A DNA stretch of 32,888 nt from Firmicutes bacterium FC7 (GCA_022760735.1 JAKELU010000002.1:79262-112149), one strand, 5' to 3'; shown: positions 22,387 to 31,456, numbered from the stretch's first letter. Program-made: numbers and translations. The notes: generated by a model not told the origin, from the sequence alone.

Positions 22387-24580
22387 TAATACACTCCTTA
22401 TTTATAATACTAAATAAAGTCCTTATTGAATTTTCCATAGTATATAAAAGGATTCTCTTTTTCATGTTCTTGCCTTCTACTTCTCTACAATCTTTTTCTG
22501 TACTAAGAATCTCTAACTTCTTTATATATTCATTTAAATTATCTACCGCGTTTTCTATACCCACATAAGATACTCCATCAGTTGAATCTCTTGTTATCAT
22601 TATTGGAAGTTCGTTGTTCATTGCCATTGCTACGCTAATACCTCCACCCTTTCTTCTCGGATTTAAGTAAACATCGCAAATTCTATACAATGCTGCTAAG
22701 TCACTTTCATATTTAATTAATATTATTTGACTACTTAAAAGTTCCTTATATTCTTTCTCTATATATGGGATAGTTTTAGGTCCAACCATTAACCATCTTG
22801 CATCTTTATTTGCATACAGAAAACTAATTATTCTATCTATAAATTCAGCATCTAATTCTGCATCTAGTCTGTTACCAACAGTTATCATAGCAAAATCATT
22901 TTCATTTATATTATAATGAGATCTTCTTATAGTTTTTCTTGGTTCACTAAACTCTAATCCATATCTAAACTCATATATTTTAGCTTCATCTAATAAATTG
23001 TAAATATTATTGTTATTAAGGACCTTATTCTTTGATATACATAAATACGCATCGGCTAAGTTGCTAAAATAATCTCCACCCATACTCATATATACAATAG
23101 GAATTTGTTTGTAAAAAAATCTACACGCTAAAGAAATATCACTGTTTGTTAATATAAAACTTGGGTTAAATCCAATAATTTCATTGATTAAATCCCTAGT
23201 TCTATCTTTTTTATTTAATTTAACATCTGTATAATAGATTTCAATTGAGTCATTATCTAAATACTTATAATGCTCATCACTTATTGAACAAGATTTAGCA
23301 GAAGTATATAAATAAGGAATTATATTTAATTGATTCTTACAATAAAGGTTATCCTCTACGAAGATCTTAACTGTATACTCTGGGTGATATTTTATAATAT
23401 TCTTAGCATAATCAAGCATTAATTTTGTCGGAGAATGCTGTATTGACATTAATTGATCAACAACAATTGCAATTTTTTTATTATCTCCTTTTTTATTGTA
23501 TCTGTTTTTTCTTAAGTCTTTAGAAATCCAATTTGTAAGCTTACCTATTTTATTTCTTAAATCAGAATAGAAATTTAAATGGTAAGGAAGATTTTCGTTT
23601 GTATGATAAAATAAAATATTAGTAATTACCTCATAATGATATTCAACATAATCGTTATCATCCAATAATGTGTTCATGATAAATTCCGTCAATTTTTCAT
23701 CACCATTATCTATCATAACTAGTAATGACGATATATAAATCTTCTCTTTAAAATCAATGCTATTTCCATTTAGGTACGCTAAAAGAACCCTAAAAACCTT
23801 ATTTTGATATTTAAAATCGAATGTTTTTAGCGATTTAAAGATTATCAATAAAACTTTAGTTAAAGCTTGGTTCTTTGCTCTAAAAAATTCAACTGTTAAA
23901 TAGGGAATAATGTAGTTATTATTCAAAACGTCCTTCACAAAGATATCATTAATCTGAATGTCTTGATTAGATGCTTTTTGTAGCTCTATTATTTCATTAG
24001 CTACCTCATCTTCAAAATAAAAGTTGTATTCATACCCATTAAATTTGTATTTTTTAGATAATCTAAGCACATTTAAATTATCATACTTAGCTTTATAGTC
24101 AAAAACATCTAAACTATTAAAATACTTAAAATTGTTGTTTTGTATCAAAAAATTAATTAATTTTGAATAATTATTAAAATTAATATTAATATGTATCTTA
24201 CCTTTAATCGTTTCTTTTTCTATTCCGTATAATTTTGATAAATTTTCAAAAAAGTCATAATGATTATCAGTGACATCAAAATAATTATTTTCTTCTTCAT
24301 CAACAAAATATATAAAGTCATCCACAACGGAATTGTAACACCTATACCAAGAAAATATTAAATCTCTTGAATTTGATAAAACCACAATTTTATTAATATC
24401 CTGATGTTCATTTTTGTAGTAATTAACTATCTCAGGTAATGAATCTACACTAAAATATTTATCTACTTTTATATCCGTAAGATACATAGAATAATTATTC
24501 TTTTCAAACTCATTAATAATATCATTAAATTCATCTACATTCTTTAAGTCTTTTAAAAAAATAAGTAATATATTCTCCAA
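22376..24580 (-). CDS. Large glycosyltransferase-like protein with unknown N-terminal half
   Basis: 734 residues, no membrane segments. The C-terminal part (about 365-730) looks like a GT-B glycosyltransferase: KIAIVVDQLMSIQHSPTKLM, PIVYMSMGGDYFSNLADAYL, MITVGNRLDAELDAEFI, ARWLMVGPK and YRICDVYLNPRRKGGGISVA, the last resembling the donor-binding region of GT4-type enzymes. The N-terminal 350 residues are Asn-, Asp- and Tyr-rich with no motif that I recognise. The start is TTG at 24580, with GTGGGGG seven bases upstream. Heading unit A, it probably transfers the dTDP-amino sugar made by the following genes to the flagellar glycan. Confidence 0.75.
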   Translation of the reverse strand: MENILLIFLKDLKNVDEFNDIINEFEKNNYSMYLTDIKVDKYFSVDSLPEIVNYYKNEHQDINKIVVLSNSRDLIFSWYRCYNSVVDDFIYFVDEEENNYFDVTDNHYDFFENLSKLYGIEKETIKGKIHININFNNYSKLINFLIQNNNFKYFNSLDVFDYKAKYDNLNVLRLSKKYKFNGYEYNFYFEDEVANEIIELQKASNQDIQINDIFVKDVLNNNYIIPYLTVEFFRAKNQALTKVLLIIFKSLKTFDFKYQNKVFRVLLAYLNGNSIDFKEKIYISSLLVMIDNGDEKLTEFIMNTLLDDNDYVEYHYEVITNILFYHTNENLPYHLNFYSDLRNKIGKLTNWISKDLRKNRYNKKGDNKKIAIVVDQLMSIQHSPTKLMLDYAKNIIKYHPEYTVKIFVEDNLYCKNQLNIIPYLYTSAKSCSISDEHYKYLDNDSIEIYYTDVKLNKKDRTRDLINEIIGFNPSFILTNSDISLACRFFYKQIPIVYMSMGGDYFSNLADAYLCISKNKVLNNNNIYNLLDEAKIYEFRYGLEFSEPRKTIRRSHYNINENDFAMITVGNRLDAELDAEFIDRIISFLYANKDARWLMVGPKTIPYIEKEYKELLSSQIILIKYESDLAALYRICDVYLNPRRKGGGISVAMAMNNELPIMITRDSTDGVSYVGIENAVDNLNEYIKKLEILSTEKDCREVEGKNMKKRILLYTMENSIRTLFSIINKECINEN

Positions 24581-24610
24581 TCAGCAACCCCCACTCTGTG
24601 GTTAATTAAT

Positions 24611-24641
24611 AAAAAAGCTCTGTCCACAAAGGAACTTGAGC
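24611..24641 (-). terminator. Terminator after yjfB-like gene
   Basis: GCTC/GAGC outer stem (24641-24638 with 24620-24617) with an inner TCC/GGA pairing, followed by six T residues (24616-24611). It lies five bases after the stop of the yjfB-like gene. No promoter is visible in the 36 bases between it and the glycosyltransferase gene, so unit A is probably fed by read-through. Confidence 0.7.
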
Positions 24642-24646
24642 CTAAC

Positions 24647-24841
24647 TTATGCCATAATATCAATATTCCCACCTAAATATGGATCCAAAAATTCCAATAT
24701 CTCCATATTTGCTTCCAACATTTTATTCATAGCTTCTGCCTGTACCTTTGCTGCATCCATAGCCATCTTCATAATCGATATACTTGCCTCTTGTCTAACT
24801 TTTAATTGACTCATTGAAGTTGATAACGATGCTATGTCCAT
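24647..24841 (-). CDS. yjfB: YjfB family putative motility protein
   Basis: A 64-residue protein of one or two helices, rich in Met and Ala (ISIMKMAMDAAKVQAEAMNK), ending GGNIDIMA. Length and composition match the small YjfB family, whose members are controlled by the motility sigma factor in Bacillus and whose function is unknown. It is the last gene of the flgM-csrA operon, 24 bases after csrA, consistent with SigD control. Confidence 0.75.
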   Translation of the reverse strand: MDIASLSTSMSQLKVRQEASISIMKMAMDAAKVQAEAMNKMLEANMEILEFLDPYLGGNIDIMA

Positions 24842-24865
24842 GGCCTCACCCCTTAGAAAAAACTT

Positions 24866-25087
24866 TTACTCCATATTTTTCAACATTTCAAAAATATTTA
24901 TATCAGAATTAACCGATGCTTCATTTTCAGCTTTGACTGCGTCATAAACTTCCTTTCTTAATATTGAGACCTCTCTAGGAGCTTCTATACCAATCTTAAT
25001 CTTTCCATCCTGTATTTCAAGAATTTTTATTTCGATATTGTCTCCAATAATTAAACTCTCACCTATTTTTCTATTCAATACTAGCAT
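24866..25087 (-). CDS. csrA: Translational regulator CsrA
   Basis: A 73-residue RNA-binding dimer. [20 protein letters not shown] at the N-terminus and [20 protein letters not shown] include the conserved RNA-contacting residues (Arg near 6 and the Arg/Glu pair in APREV). The frame can be extended three codons to a GTG at 25096, but AGGTGAAT sits eight bases before ATG 25087 and the canonical CsrA start is MLVL, so the ATG is chosen. It begins one base after the fliW stop. CsrA represses flagellin translation until sequestered by FliW; matching sites are seen in the flagellin leader. Confidence 0.96.
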   Translation of the reverse strand: MLVLNRKIGESLIIGDNIEIKILEIQDGKIKIGIEAPREVSILRKEVYDAVKAENEASVNSDINIFEMLKNME

Positions 25088-25088
25088 C

Positions 25089-25532
25089 CTATTCACCTAA
25101 CCCTTCTGGGAATAGTTTATGCTTAGTTGTATATGTTGAATCATTTAAAATAAATTGTTTACCTTTTTTAGCTGAAAGATTGATGACTATTGGCGCAAGT
25201 AAATTAGTTGTACTTTCTTTAAATTTGGAACCTAATGTTACAACCGAGTATATCTCCATATGATTTTCTTTATTAGGATCAATGTCTATCTTCAGTAATT
25301 CTCCATCATCTAACTCAACATCATAATCCTTAAAGAAATCCCATGGATTTATGATTGTAAAAGATATATAGCTGTTGTGTACATCCTGAAGAAATTTAAA
25401 ATATGGACTTTCAACAATATCTAACAATACAAACTCTTTACTGTTTTCAAAGCCTAACAATCCATTTGGAAAATGTATTATTTGTTCTTCGCTTACTTCT
25501 ATTTCTCCAAGATATTTTGTTTTAATGTTCAT
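25089..25532 (-). CDS. fliW: Flagellar assembly factor FliW (CsrA antagonist)
   Basis: A 147-residue beta-barrel protein. The N-terminal stretch [20 protein letters not shown] is the FliW signature, followed by [20 protein letters not shown], the usual hydrophobic core. FliW binds either cytoplasmic flagellin or CsrA, so flagellin translation is tied to export. It precedes csrA by one base, the classical pairing. GGAAGGAAAT precedes the ATG. Confidence 0.96.
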   Translation of the reverse strand: MNIKTKYLGEIEVSEEQIIHFPNGLLGFENSKEFVLLDIVESPYFKFLQDVHNSYISFTIINPWDFFKDYDVELDDGELLKIDIDPNKENHMEIYSVVTLGSKFKESTTNLLAPIVINLSAKKGKQFILNDSTYTTKHKLFPEGLGE

Positions 25533-25547
25533 GGATTTCCTTCCTTT

Positions 25548-26483
25548 TCATCTTATATAATCAAGTAGGCTTGGCTGAAGAATTTGAGCTCCAGTTTGCA
25601 GCGATGCTAAATATACTGTTTTCATTACACTGTATTCCATATACTTTTCAGCCACGTCAATATCCTCTCTTTGTGACAATAGTTTGTTTAGGTTTATATT
25701 TTCAGATTCATTTCTGGACTCTGCAGCTTCCAATCTATTATATATGGCACCTATTTTGGAACGAACTTGAAGTACATTGTCGATATGTTTGTCAATATCT
25801 GCAAGTAAACTACCTGATAAATCATCAGAACCTAATCCATCTTCTCCTTTTAAAGCTTTTACAACATTATTTAAAAACGCACCCAAATCTTCATTGCCTG
25901 GTTCTGTACCGCTTGCAGTCATTATTTGACTTCCATTTGTAATCAATTCAATAGTTACACCTTTAGATATCTCTCTAACTATATTTTCTTGAGATCCATC
26001 TGTAGGTGTTCCTCCCTCATTGTATAGTAGAGTATCACCATTAACGGAAAAAGGCCTTGTCAAAGTCTTCTGTCCTGCAAATATATATCTTCCATCAAAG
26101 TTGGTATTTAGTATGTCCGCTAGTTCCTCTATCTTCATTACAACTTCATCTTTTATTGCTGCTCTATCAGTTTCTGATAATGAACCATTTGCACCGTAGA
26201 CTATTAAGTCTCTGATTCTATTTAATGTGCTTGTCATATTGTCCAATGCACTATCCTGTGTTAGTACCCATCCTAGGGTATCACTAATATTTTTGTTGTA
26301 TTGCTCATTTTGTAATATGTTGTTATTCAAATCCATAATCTTTGATACAAGTAATGGATCATCAGAAGGTCTTGAAACTTCCTTACCTGAGGATAGTTGG
26401 TTTTGATATTTTTGCATTAGTTTTAGATTTCTATTTAAATTTCTTAAATAGTTAGTCGATAATGTACTGTTAGTTATACGCAT
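25548..26483 (-). CDS. flgL: Hook-filament junction protein FlgL (hook-associated protein 3)
   Basis: 311 residues with flagellin-like ends: MRITNSTLSTNYLRNLNRNL at the N-terminus and SSGKEVSRPSDDPLLVSKIM soon after, as in FlgL, and EDIDVAEKYMEYSVMKTVYL at the C-terminus, the FlgL form of the flagellin C-terminal domain. FlgL joins the FlgK junction to the filament. It follows flgK by three bases. Length is normal for the family. Confidence 0.96.
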   Translation of the reverse strand: MRITNSTLSTNYLRNLNRNLKLMQKYQNQLSSGKEVSRPSDDPLLVSKIMDLNNNILQNEQYNKNISDTLGWVLTQDSALDNMTSTLNRIRDLIVYGANGSLSETDRAAIKDEVVMKIEELADILNTNFDGRYIFAGQKTLTRPFSVNGDTLLYNEGGTPTDGSQENIVREISKGVTIELITNGSQIMTASGTEPGNEDLGAFLNNVVKALKGEDGLGSDDLSGSLLADIDKHIDNVLQVRSKIGAIYNRLEAAESRNESENINLNKLLSQREDIDVAEKYMEYSVMKTVYLASLQTGAQILQPSLLDYIR

Positions 26484-26486
26484 TTA

Positions 26487-27833
26487 CTATACCCCCGTCC
26501 TATTAATCAGTACATCAAGCATCTCTGTCAGTACTGAAATAACCTTAGCGTTAGCTTCGTAGGATTTTTGGAACTTTATTAGATTAGTTACTTCTTCATC
26601 TATTGAAACACCAGAAGTAGATTCTCTACGGAGCACCAGTTGGTCTAATAAAACTTCCTGGTTGGCTACCATATTATCAGCTTGTTCTTTTGATATACCA
26701 ACTTTAGTTACCATATCATTATAGGAACCTTCTATGGTATTGTTCCCATTTTTAAATGCAAATTTCTCATTTCTTAATCTTGCTATTGATAATGCTCTTG
26801 AACCATCACCTTCTGGAGAAGTTGGTGTTTCTCCTGCAATTATTTTGCTATTATCATTTTTTATATCATCATGCACCGTTATTGTAAACGCGCTATCTAT
26901 ATTATCAAATATTGGGGTTCCATGAGCATTGTTTATTGCTGTTGCCATAGTTTGAGCAAAATTATTTAAATTGTCCTGTTGTTGCGCTAATTCAATTAAT
27001 GCATCCTGATATCCAGCAATTGTACCATTTTTAAAATTTACTGGTTTACCATCTACAGTGAATTGAATATTGTGAACATCCGTTGTATCTATTGCTAGTT
27101 CTGTATAGCCATTTAATCCTAGTACTTCTTGGCCACCAACTGTTACAGAAATTCTATTATAATTATTAAAATTAATCTCAAAATCAGCTATAGCTGACAA
27201 ATCTTTCAGCAATAAATCTCTTTGGTCTAATAAATCATTTGGAACTTGTCCTTTAACAGAAATATTAAAAATTTGCTTGTTTAAAGCATCTAATTTTTGA
27301 ACTATAGAATTAAAGTTTTCTACATTTTTTTCAATCAAATCTATTGTGCTATCTTTTAATGAATCCAGTTGACTAGCTATATGGTTTAATGTATCTGTCA
27401 TAGTCTTTGACTTTTCAACTACTATTGTTTTTGAATTTAAGCTTTCAGGATTTTTACTCAACTCTTGCCAAGCATCAAACATTTCTCCAAGATTAAAGTT
27501 AAGTCCTGTGTCAGATGGCTCATTGAAAATTATTTCTAATTGTTCCATAACCTCAGACTTAACTGCAAATTTACTCAATGTACTATTTTCTTGTCTTATC
27601 TGTTTATTTACATAATCATCTACTACACGAATGATGTTTTCCATCTTTACTCCAGTACCTAGTTGTCCGACTCCACCTAGAGTATAGGCTAAGCTTGCCT
27701 TTAGTTCTACTCTTTGTCTTGAAAAGCCCTCTGTATTAGCATTTGAAATGTTGTGTCCTGTTGTATGTAATGCTGTTTGAGAAGCTTGTAATCCCTTGTT
27801 TGCAACATTTATTGTATTAAAAATTCCTGACAT
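26487..27833 (-). CDS. flgK: Hook-filament junction protein FlgK (hook-associated protein 1)
   Basis: 448 residues. The N-terminal bbr-type motif GHNISNANTEGFSRQRVELK and the C-terminal motif LIKFQKSYEANAKVISVLTE are both present. It is exported late and forms the first junction zone on the hook. It is somewhat shorter than enterobacterial FlgK (about 550) because the middle domain is reduced, as is common in Clostridia. It follows flgN by ten bases and precedes flgL. Confidence 0.96.
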   Translation of the reverse strand: MSGIFNTINVANKGLQASQTALHTTGHNISNANTEGFSRQRVELKASLAYTLGGVGQLGTGVKMENIIRVVDDYVNKQIRQENSTLSKFAVKSEVMEQLEIIFNEPSDTGLNFNLGEMFDAWQELSKNPESLNSKTIVVEKSKTMTDTLNHIASQLDSLKDSTIDLIEKNVENFNSIVQKLDALNKQIFNISVKGQVPNDLLDQRDLLLKDLSAIADFEINFNNYNRISVTVGGQEVLGLNGYTELAIDTTDVHNIQFTVDGKPVNFKNGTIAGYQDALIELAQQQDNLNNFAQTMATAINNAHGTPIFDNIDSAFTITVHDDIKNDNSKIIAGETPTSPEGDGSRALSIARLRNEKFAFKNGNNTIEGSYNDMVTKVGISKEQADNMVANQEVLLDQLVLRRESTSGVSIDEEVTNLIKFQKSYEANAKVISVLTEMLDVLINRTGV

Positions 27834-27843
27834 ATTTACACCC

Positions 27844-28215
27844 CTATACTGATTGATCTATAAAATTAATATTACTGCTTTTTTCGTATCCACCCTTTGA
27901 AGTGTAGGTATTGGATACATTTTTCAAATTCTTTGCTATACTTTCCATTAGCATTTCCTGATATCCAATTGCCTGTTTAGTCAATAGTAAATTTGTCTCC
28001 TGAAGAGAATTAATCTCCTCAACTAAACTAAGTACTTTTTCATTGTTTGCTGCTTCTATCCCCTTAAATTCCTTTAGTTTTTCTATATATTCATTCTTCT
28101 TTTCTACTATTTCTGCAACCTTATTTCCGTCATTGTTTATCAAAGCATCCTTTTCTATTTGAAGAAGCTTTATGAGACTTTTTAATAAACCTATAAGCTC
28201 CATTACTGTAGCCAT
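27844..28215 (-). CDS. flgN: FlgN-type export chaperone for FlgK/FlgL
   Basis: A 123-residue helical coiled-coil protein (IEKDALINNDGNKVAEIVEK; EEINSLQETNLLLTKQAIGY), the size of the FlgN family. FlgN chaperones FlgK and FlgL, which are encoded directly downstream. Its ATG overlaps the flgM stop (TAATG). Sequence conservation in FlgN is low; gene order flgM-flgN-flgK-flgL makes the assignment firm. Confidence 0.87.
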   Translation of the reverse strand: MATVMELIGLLKSLIKLLQIEKDALINNDGNKVAEIVEKKNEYIEKLKEFKGIEAANNEKVLSLVEEINSLQETNLLLTKQAIGYQEMLMESIAKNLKNVSNTYTSKGGYEKSSNINFIDQSV

Positions 28216-28505
28216 TACTTATCACTTCCCTTTTGCTCTTCAATGGCTTGCATTAATTTATCTGCAATTTTTTCAGAGGATACTTTGTAGCTACCTTCAA
28301 GAATAGCCTTTCTTATTTGTTCTACTTTGTCACTAAATTTCACGTCATTTGTCTGGTTTAACTTTTCAACCAATGCTTTTGCTGAATCAGAGATTTGTAT
28401 ATTTACACTATTCTTTTCAGTTATTTCATTTTCTTTTATCTTCTTTGTATTAGTCTTATATTGACTGATATCAATATATTTATTTTGAACTCTATTTATA
28501 TTCAT
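28215..28505 (-). CDS. flgM: Anti-sigma factor FlgM
   Basis: A 96-residue protein, disordered at the N-terminus and helical in the C-terminal half (SVNIQISDSAKALVEKLNQT; KVEQIRKAILEGSYKVSSEK), which is the FlgM domain that holds SigD inactive until the hook is complete and FlgM is exported. It opens the operon behind a SigD-type promoter, so SigD would raise its own inhibitor. AGGGGGAT precedes the ATG. Confidence 0.93.
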   Translation of the reverse strand: MNINRVQNKYIDISQYKTNTKKIKENEITEKNSVNIQISDSAKALVEKLNQTNDVKFSDKVEQIRKAILEGSYKVSSEKIADKLMQAIEEQKGSDK

Positions 28506-28534
28506 ATTTATCCCCCTATAAAGCTTTGCTAAAT

Positions 28535-28561
28535 ATATCGGAAAGTAATCTCTTTAATTAA
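28535..28561 (-). promoter_or_regulatory. SigD-type promoter of the flgM operon
   Basis: TTAA (28561-28558), 15 bases, TCCGATAT (28542-28535), the same form as before flagellin and one or two bases from consensus. It lies 30 bases before flgM and after the terminator of the preceding operon. Confidence 0.85.
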
Positions 28562-28572
28562 TAGCAAAAATA

Positions 28573-28609
28573 AAAAAACCAAAGGGGATATTTCCCATTC
28601 GGTTTTTTT
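28573..28609 (-). terminator. Terminator after fliY
   Basis: AAAAAACC and GGTTTTTT form the outer stem around GGG/CCC pairing (GGGAAATATCCC), followed by T-rich sequence. It begins two bases after the fliY stop codon and closes the chemotaxis-switch operon. The small internal mismatches do not break the stem. Confidence 0.85.
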
Positions 28610-28610
28610 A

Positions 28611-29678
28611 CTACTTAAGGTTCTGTACTCTTTGTTCTTTACTTAATATATTTGTAATTCTTATTCCAAAGTTTTCGTTTATAACCACTACTTCTCCCTG
28701 AGCTATCAGTTTTCCATTTACGTATATTTCTAGCGGTTCATCTGCTAATTTATCTAACTCTACTACTGAACCATTTCCTAAAGATAGGATATCCTTTATT
28801 GTCTTCTTAGTCTTACCTAATACTACGCTAAATTCAAGTGGAACATCTAGAATAAGGTCTAAATTTCTAGGAGACTTCTTATCCTCTCTATTTGGTGTTA
28901 ATGTATCAAATACTGGTTTCTGCACTATAACCTTCTCCTGTTGTGGTTCAATTTTAGGTGCCACATGTTTTGGCTCTTCTACTATTTGTGACTGTGGTTC
29001 TACCACCTCATCTACTGATTGTGACCCTCCAGACATCATTATCTTAGCTATTTCATCTACTGTGTCTATATCAAAAATCTGCATTATTTCACTTTGAATT
29101 AAGCCTTCAACATCTAAGTCAAATGCTATTCTGCAAATATGTTTATCAGGGTCTATATTGTCGTATTTTATATTTTCGCTCTTATCCCATAGAGAAACAT
29201 CAGGTGGGAAAATATCTATAGGTCTTCCAAGCATAGTAGCCATAGCTGTTGATGCAGAACCTATCATCTGATTCATTGCTTCTGCTACTGCACTCATTTC
29301 AAGTTCAGTTAAAACATCACTTTTAGATGACCCATCTCCACCCATCATTAAATCTGCAATTATGGAAGCATCTGGCACATCCATCATCAGTAAGTTATTA
29401 CCCATTAGGCCTTGCTTAAACTGTATTCCTGCAACAACCTTTGGTATACTGCATTCTTCAATTATTTGTCTAAATGGTACACATGATACCCTAGGAGTTG
29501 TAATAAGTACCTTATGGTTAATTATAGAAGACATGGTGGTTGCAGCAGTTGACATAGAGATATTACCCACTTCTCCTATAATATCCTTTTCTACGTCTCC
29601 TATTATACACTCGTCTACTTTAGATTTCTTCCCTAATAGAGCGTCTATCTCTTCTTGTGATAAAAAATTTTCACTCAT
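28611..29678 (-). CDS. fliY: Flagellar motor switch phosphatase FliY
   Basis: 355 residues in three parts. The N-terminal LSQEEIDALLGKK (5-17) is the CheY-P-binding helix shared with FliM. The central CheC-like domain has both phosphatase motifs (EKDIIGEVGNISMSTAATTM and LEMSAVAEAMNQMIGSAS, each with E-x2-N), so it can dephosphorylate CheY-P. The C-terminal SpoA (FliN) domain is LDLILDVPLEFSVVLGKTKK onwards. This is the Gram-positive FliY rather than the short FliN. Its start overlaps the fliM stop. Confidence 0.95.
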   Translation of the reverse strand: MSENFLSQEEIDALLGKKSKVDECIIGDVEKDIIGEVGNISMSTAATTMSSIINHKVLITTPRVSCVPFRQIIEECSIPKVVAGIQFKQGLMGNNLLMMDVPDASIIADLMMGGDGSSKSDVLTELEMSAVAEAMNQMIGSASTAMATMLGRPIDIFPPDVSLWDKSENIKYDNIDPDKHICRIAFDLDVEGLIQSEIMQIFDIDTVDEIAKIMMSGGSQSVDEVVEPQSQIVEEPKHVAPKIEPQQEKVIVQKPVFDTLTPNREDKKSPRNLDLILDVPLEFSVVLGKTKKTIKDILSLGNGSVVELDKLADEPLEIYVNGKLIAQGEVVVINENFGIRITNILSKEQRVQNLK

Positions 29679-30673
29679 GATTCAACATCCTCTTCTATAT
29701 ATTGTAATACTTCTACGGCTAATTTATTGTCAACTTTACCCGGCTTTACAAGATAATGAAGCTTATCTTCTATATACATGTTAAGTGGATCGCTGATTTT
29801 CTTATCCAATTGAATAATATCTCCAACCTCTAACTGTAAGAAATCATCTACTGTTATATATGTCTTACCTAAATCCACCTGTACATCAACAATTAGCGAC
29901 TTAATCTTTTCAGCTAAAACCTCTCTGTTTTGTTCATTGCCTTCCTTTTCAAAATCGAACCAATTCTTCATACTTAGCTTATCGGTAATATCCTCAAAGG
30001 ACATATATGGAATACATATGTTCATAAAGCTTTTATTCCTAAATACCTCTATTACAAAGCTTATGAGTATAATTGGCTCGTTAGGAGACATAGTCTGTAG
30101 TAGCTGCGGATTGGTTTGGATATCATCAAGCTCAGTTTCTAGCTCAATAACATCACTCCAGGCAGCTTCAAAGGCTCTAAGAATTCCTAACATTACCTCT
30201 TCTAAAATACCAAGTTCAATATCAGTAAAGTTATCTTTTTTCTTTAAATTCTTGGTATATGAGCTTTCAGCCCCGCCTAGCATCAGCTCTATAACTTGGA
30301 CACAGAACTGTGGATTTATCTCTATAATTTGAGAACCATTTAGAGGTTTTGAAAAGAATAAGCCCATTAATGTTGGATTAGGAATTGAATGAATAAATTC
30401 ATCAAAACTTACCTGTTCAATTGCTCCTATTTTAATTTCAACATTTGCGTGTATCATATTAGATACAGTGTTACCAGCCATTTTAGAAAAGTTTTCAAAG
30501 ATCATATAAAGTGTATTTATATACTCCTTTGAAAGCTTAATTGGCCTTTTAAAATCATACGATTTTATCTTATTCTTTTCCTCTTCTTCTTTAATTGTAG
30601 TAGGGTCTAATTCCCCACTATGAAGCGCGTTTAATAAAGAATCTATTTCTTGTTGTGATAATACCTGGTTCAA
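29675..30673 (-). CDS. fliM: Flagellar motor switch protein FliM
   Basis: 332 residues. VLSQQEIDSLLNAL at the N-terminus is the CheY-P docking helix. The middle domain contains NPTLMGLFFSKPLNGSQIIE and the FliG-contacting GGAES loop (ELMLGGAESSYTKNL). The C-terminal SpoA domain (VDVQVDLGKTYITVDDFLQL) packs with FliY. The start is TTG at 30673, preceded by GAGGGATTCAT; the TTGA overlaps the cheW stop. Confidence 0.97.
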   Translation of the reverse strand: MNQVLSQQEIDSLLNALHSGELDPTTIKEEEEKNKIKSYDFKRPIKLSKEYINTLYMIFENFSKMAGNTVSNMIHANVEIKIGAIEQVSFDEFIHSIPNPTLMGLFFSKPLNGSQIIEINPQFCVQVIELMLGGAESSYTKNLKKKDNFTDIELGILEEVMLGILRAFEAAWSDVIELETELDDIQTNPQLLQTMSPNEPIILISFVIEVFRNKSFMNICIPYMSFEDITDKLSMKNWFDFEKEGNEQNREVLAEKIKSLIVDVQVDLGKTYITVDDFLQLEVGDIIQLDKKISDPLNMYIEDKLHYLVKPGKVDNKLAVEVLQYIEEDVES

Positions 30674-31080
30674 ATGAATCCCTCATTTTTCGATAATAAA
30701 ATTTCTATATCAATAATATTTATAATCTCTTTATCCTTCTTAATTATTCCTATAAATCCGTCTACTGTGTTGTCATCAACCTTCTGTATAGAATCCTCTT
30801 CTATATCCATTACTTGTGCAACACTCTTCACCATTAAACCTATCTTTTCATCATTATTATTCAAAATAATGATATTATTATAGCATAGACTGTCTTCCTG
30901 GTGCAAAAGTTTACTCAGACTTAGCAATGTAACTACATTACCTCTTAGATTGATAAGGCCTTCCACCCAATCCGGCGCATTGGGCACCGTTGTTGATGGA
31001 ATTCTTCTACTTATTTCTTCTACCTTCTCTGTGGAAATTGCATAGTGTTTCTCTCCTAAGGTAAATACTATAATTTGCAT
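30670..31080 (-). CDS. cheW: Chemotaxis adaptor CheW
   Basis: A 136-residue single CheW domain that couples receptors to CheA. Motifs: IIVFTLGEKHYAISTEKVEE, PDWVEGLINLRGNVVTLLSL (the conserved N-L-R-G turn) and GLMVKSVAQVMDIEEDSIQK. Length is close to the usual 140-160. It follows cheY by 12 bases and overlaps fliM; GGAGTGAT precedes the ATG. Confidence 0.95.
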   Translation of the reverse strand: MQIIVFTLGEKHYAISTEKVEEISRRIPSTTVPNAPDWVEGLINLRGNVVTLLSLSKLLHQEDSLCYNNIIILNNNDEKIGLMVKSVAQVMDIEEDSIQKVDDNTVDGFIGIIKKDKEIINIIDIEILLSKNEGFI

Positions 31081-31092
31081 TAAATCACTCCA

Positions 31093-31455
31093 TTATCTAA
31101 TAGCTTTGTTTAAGGACTGTAAAACCCTGTCGCTTTCAAATGGCTTAACAATAAAGTCAATAGCGCCTGATTGTATTGCATCCATTACCATGGCTTGTTG
31201 ACCCATAGCACTGCACATTATTACCTTAGCATTGCTATCAAATTGTTTAATGAGTCTAAGTGCAGTCACTCCATCCATTTCTGGCATTGTTATATCCATA
31301 GTTACTAAATCTGGTCTTTCTGCCTTATATTTTTCAACAGCCTCAGCTCCATTTTGAGCTTCAGCTACAACCTCAAATCCATTTTTCTCTAATATATCCT
31401 TCAATTTCATTCTCATAAAAATTGCATCATCAACAATTAAAACTCTCTTTGACAT
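31093..31455 (-). CDS. cheY: Chemotaxis response regulator CheY
   Basis: A 120-residue single receiver domain. Asp9-Asp10 in LIVDDAIFMR, phosphoacceptor Asp54 in VTMDITMPEMDG and Lys in FIVKPF are present; no output domain follows. When phosphorylated it binds FliM and FliY. An earlier in-frame ATG (31467) abuts the ribosome binding site; AGGAG is better spaced for the ATG at 31455, and Bacillus CheY is also 120 residues. It overlaps or abuts the cheC stop. Confidence 0.96.
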   Translation of the reverse strand: MSKRVLIVDDAIFMRMKLKDILEKNGFEVVAEAQNGAEAVEKYKAERPDLVTMDITMPEMDGVTALRLIKQFDSNAKVIMCSAMGQQAMVMDAIQSGAIDFIVKPFESDRVLQSLNKAIR

Positions 31456-31456
31456 A

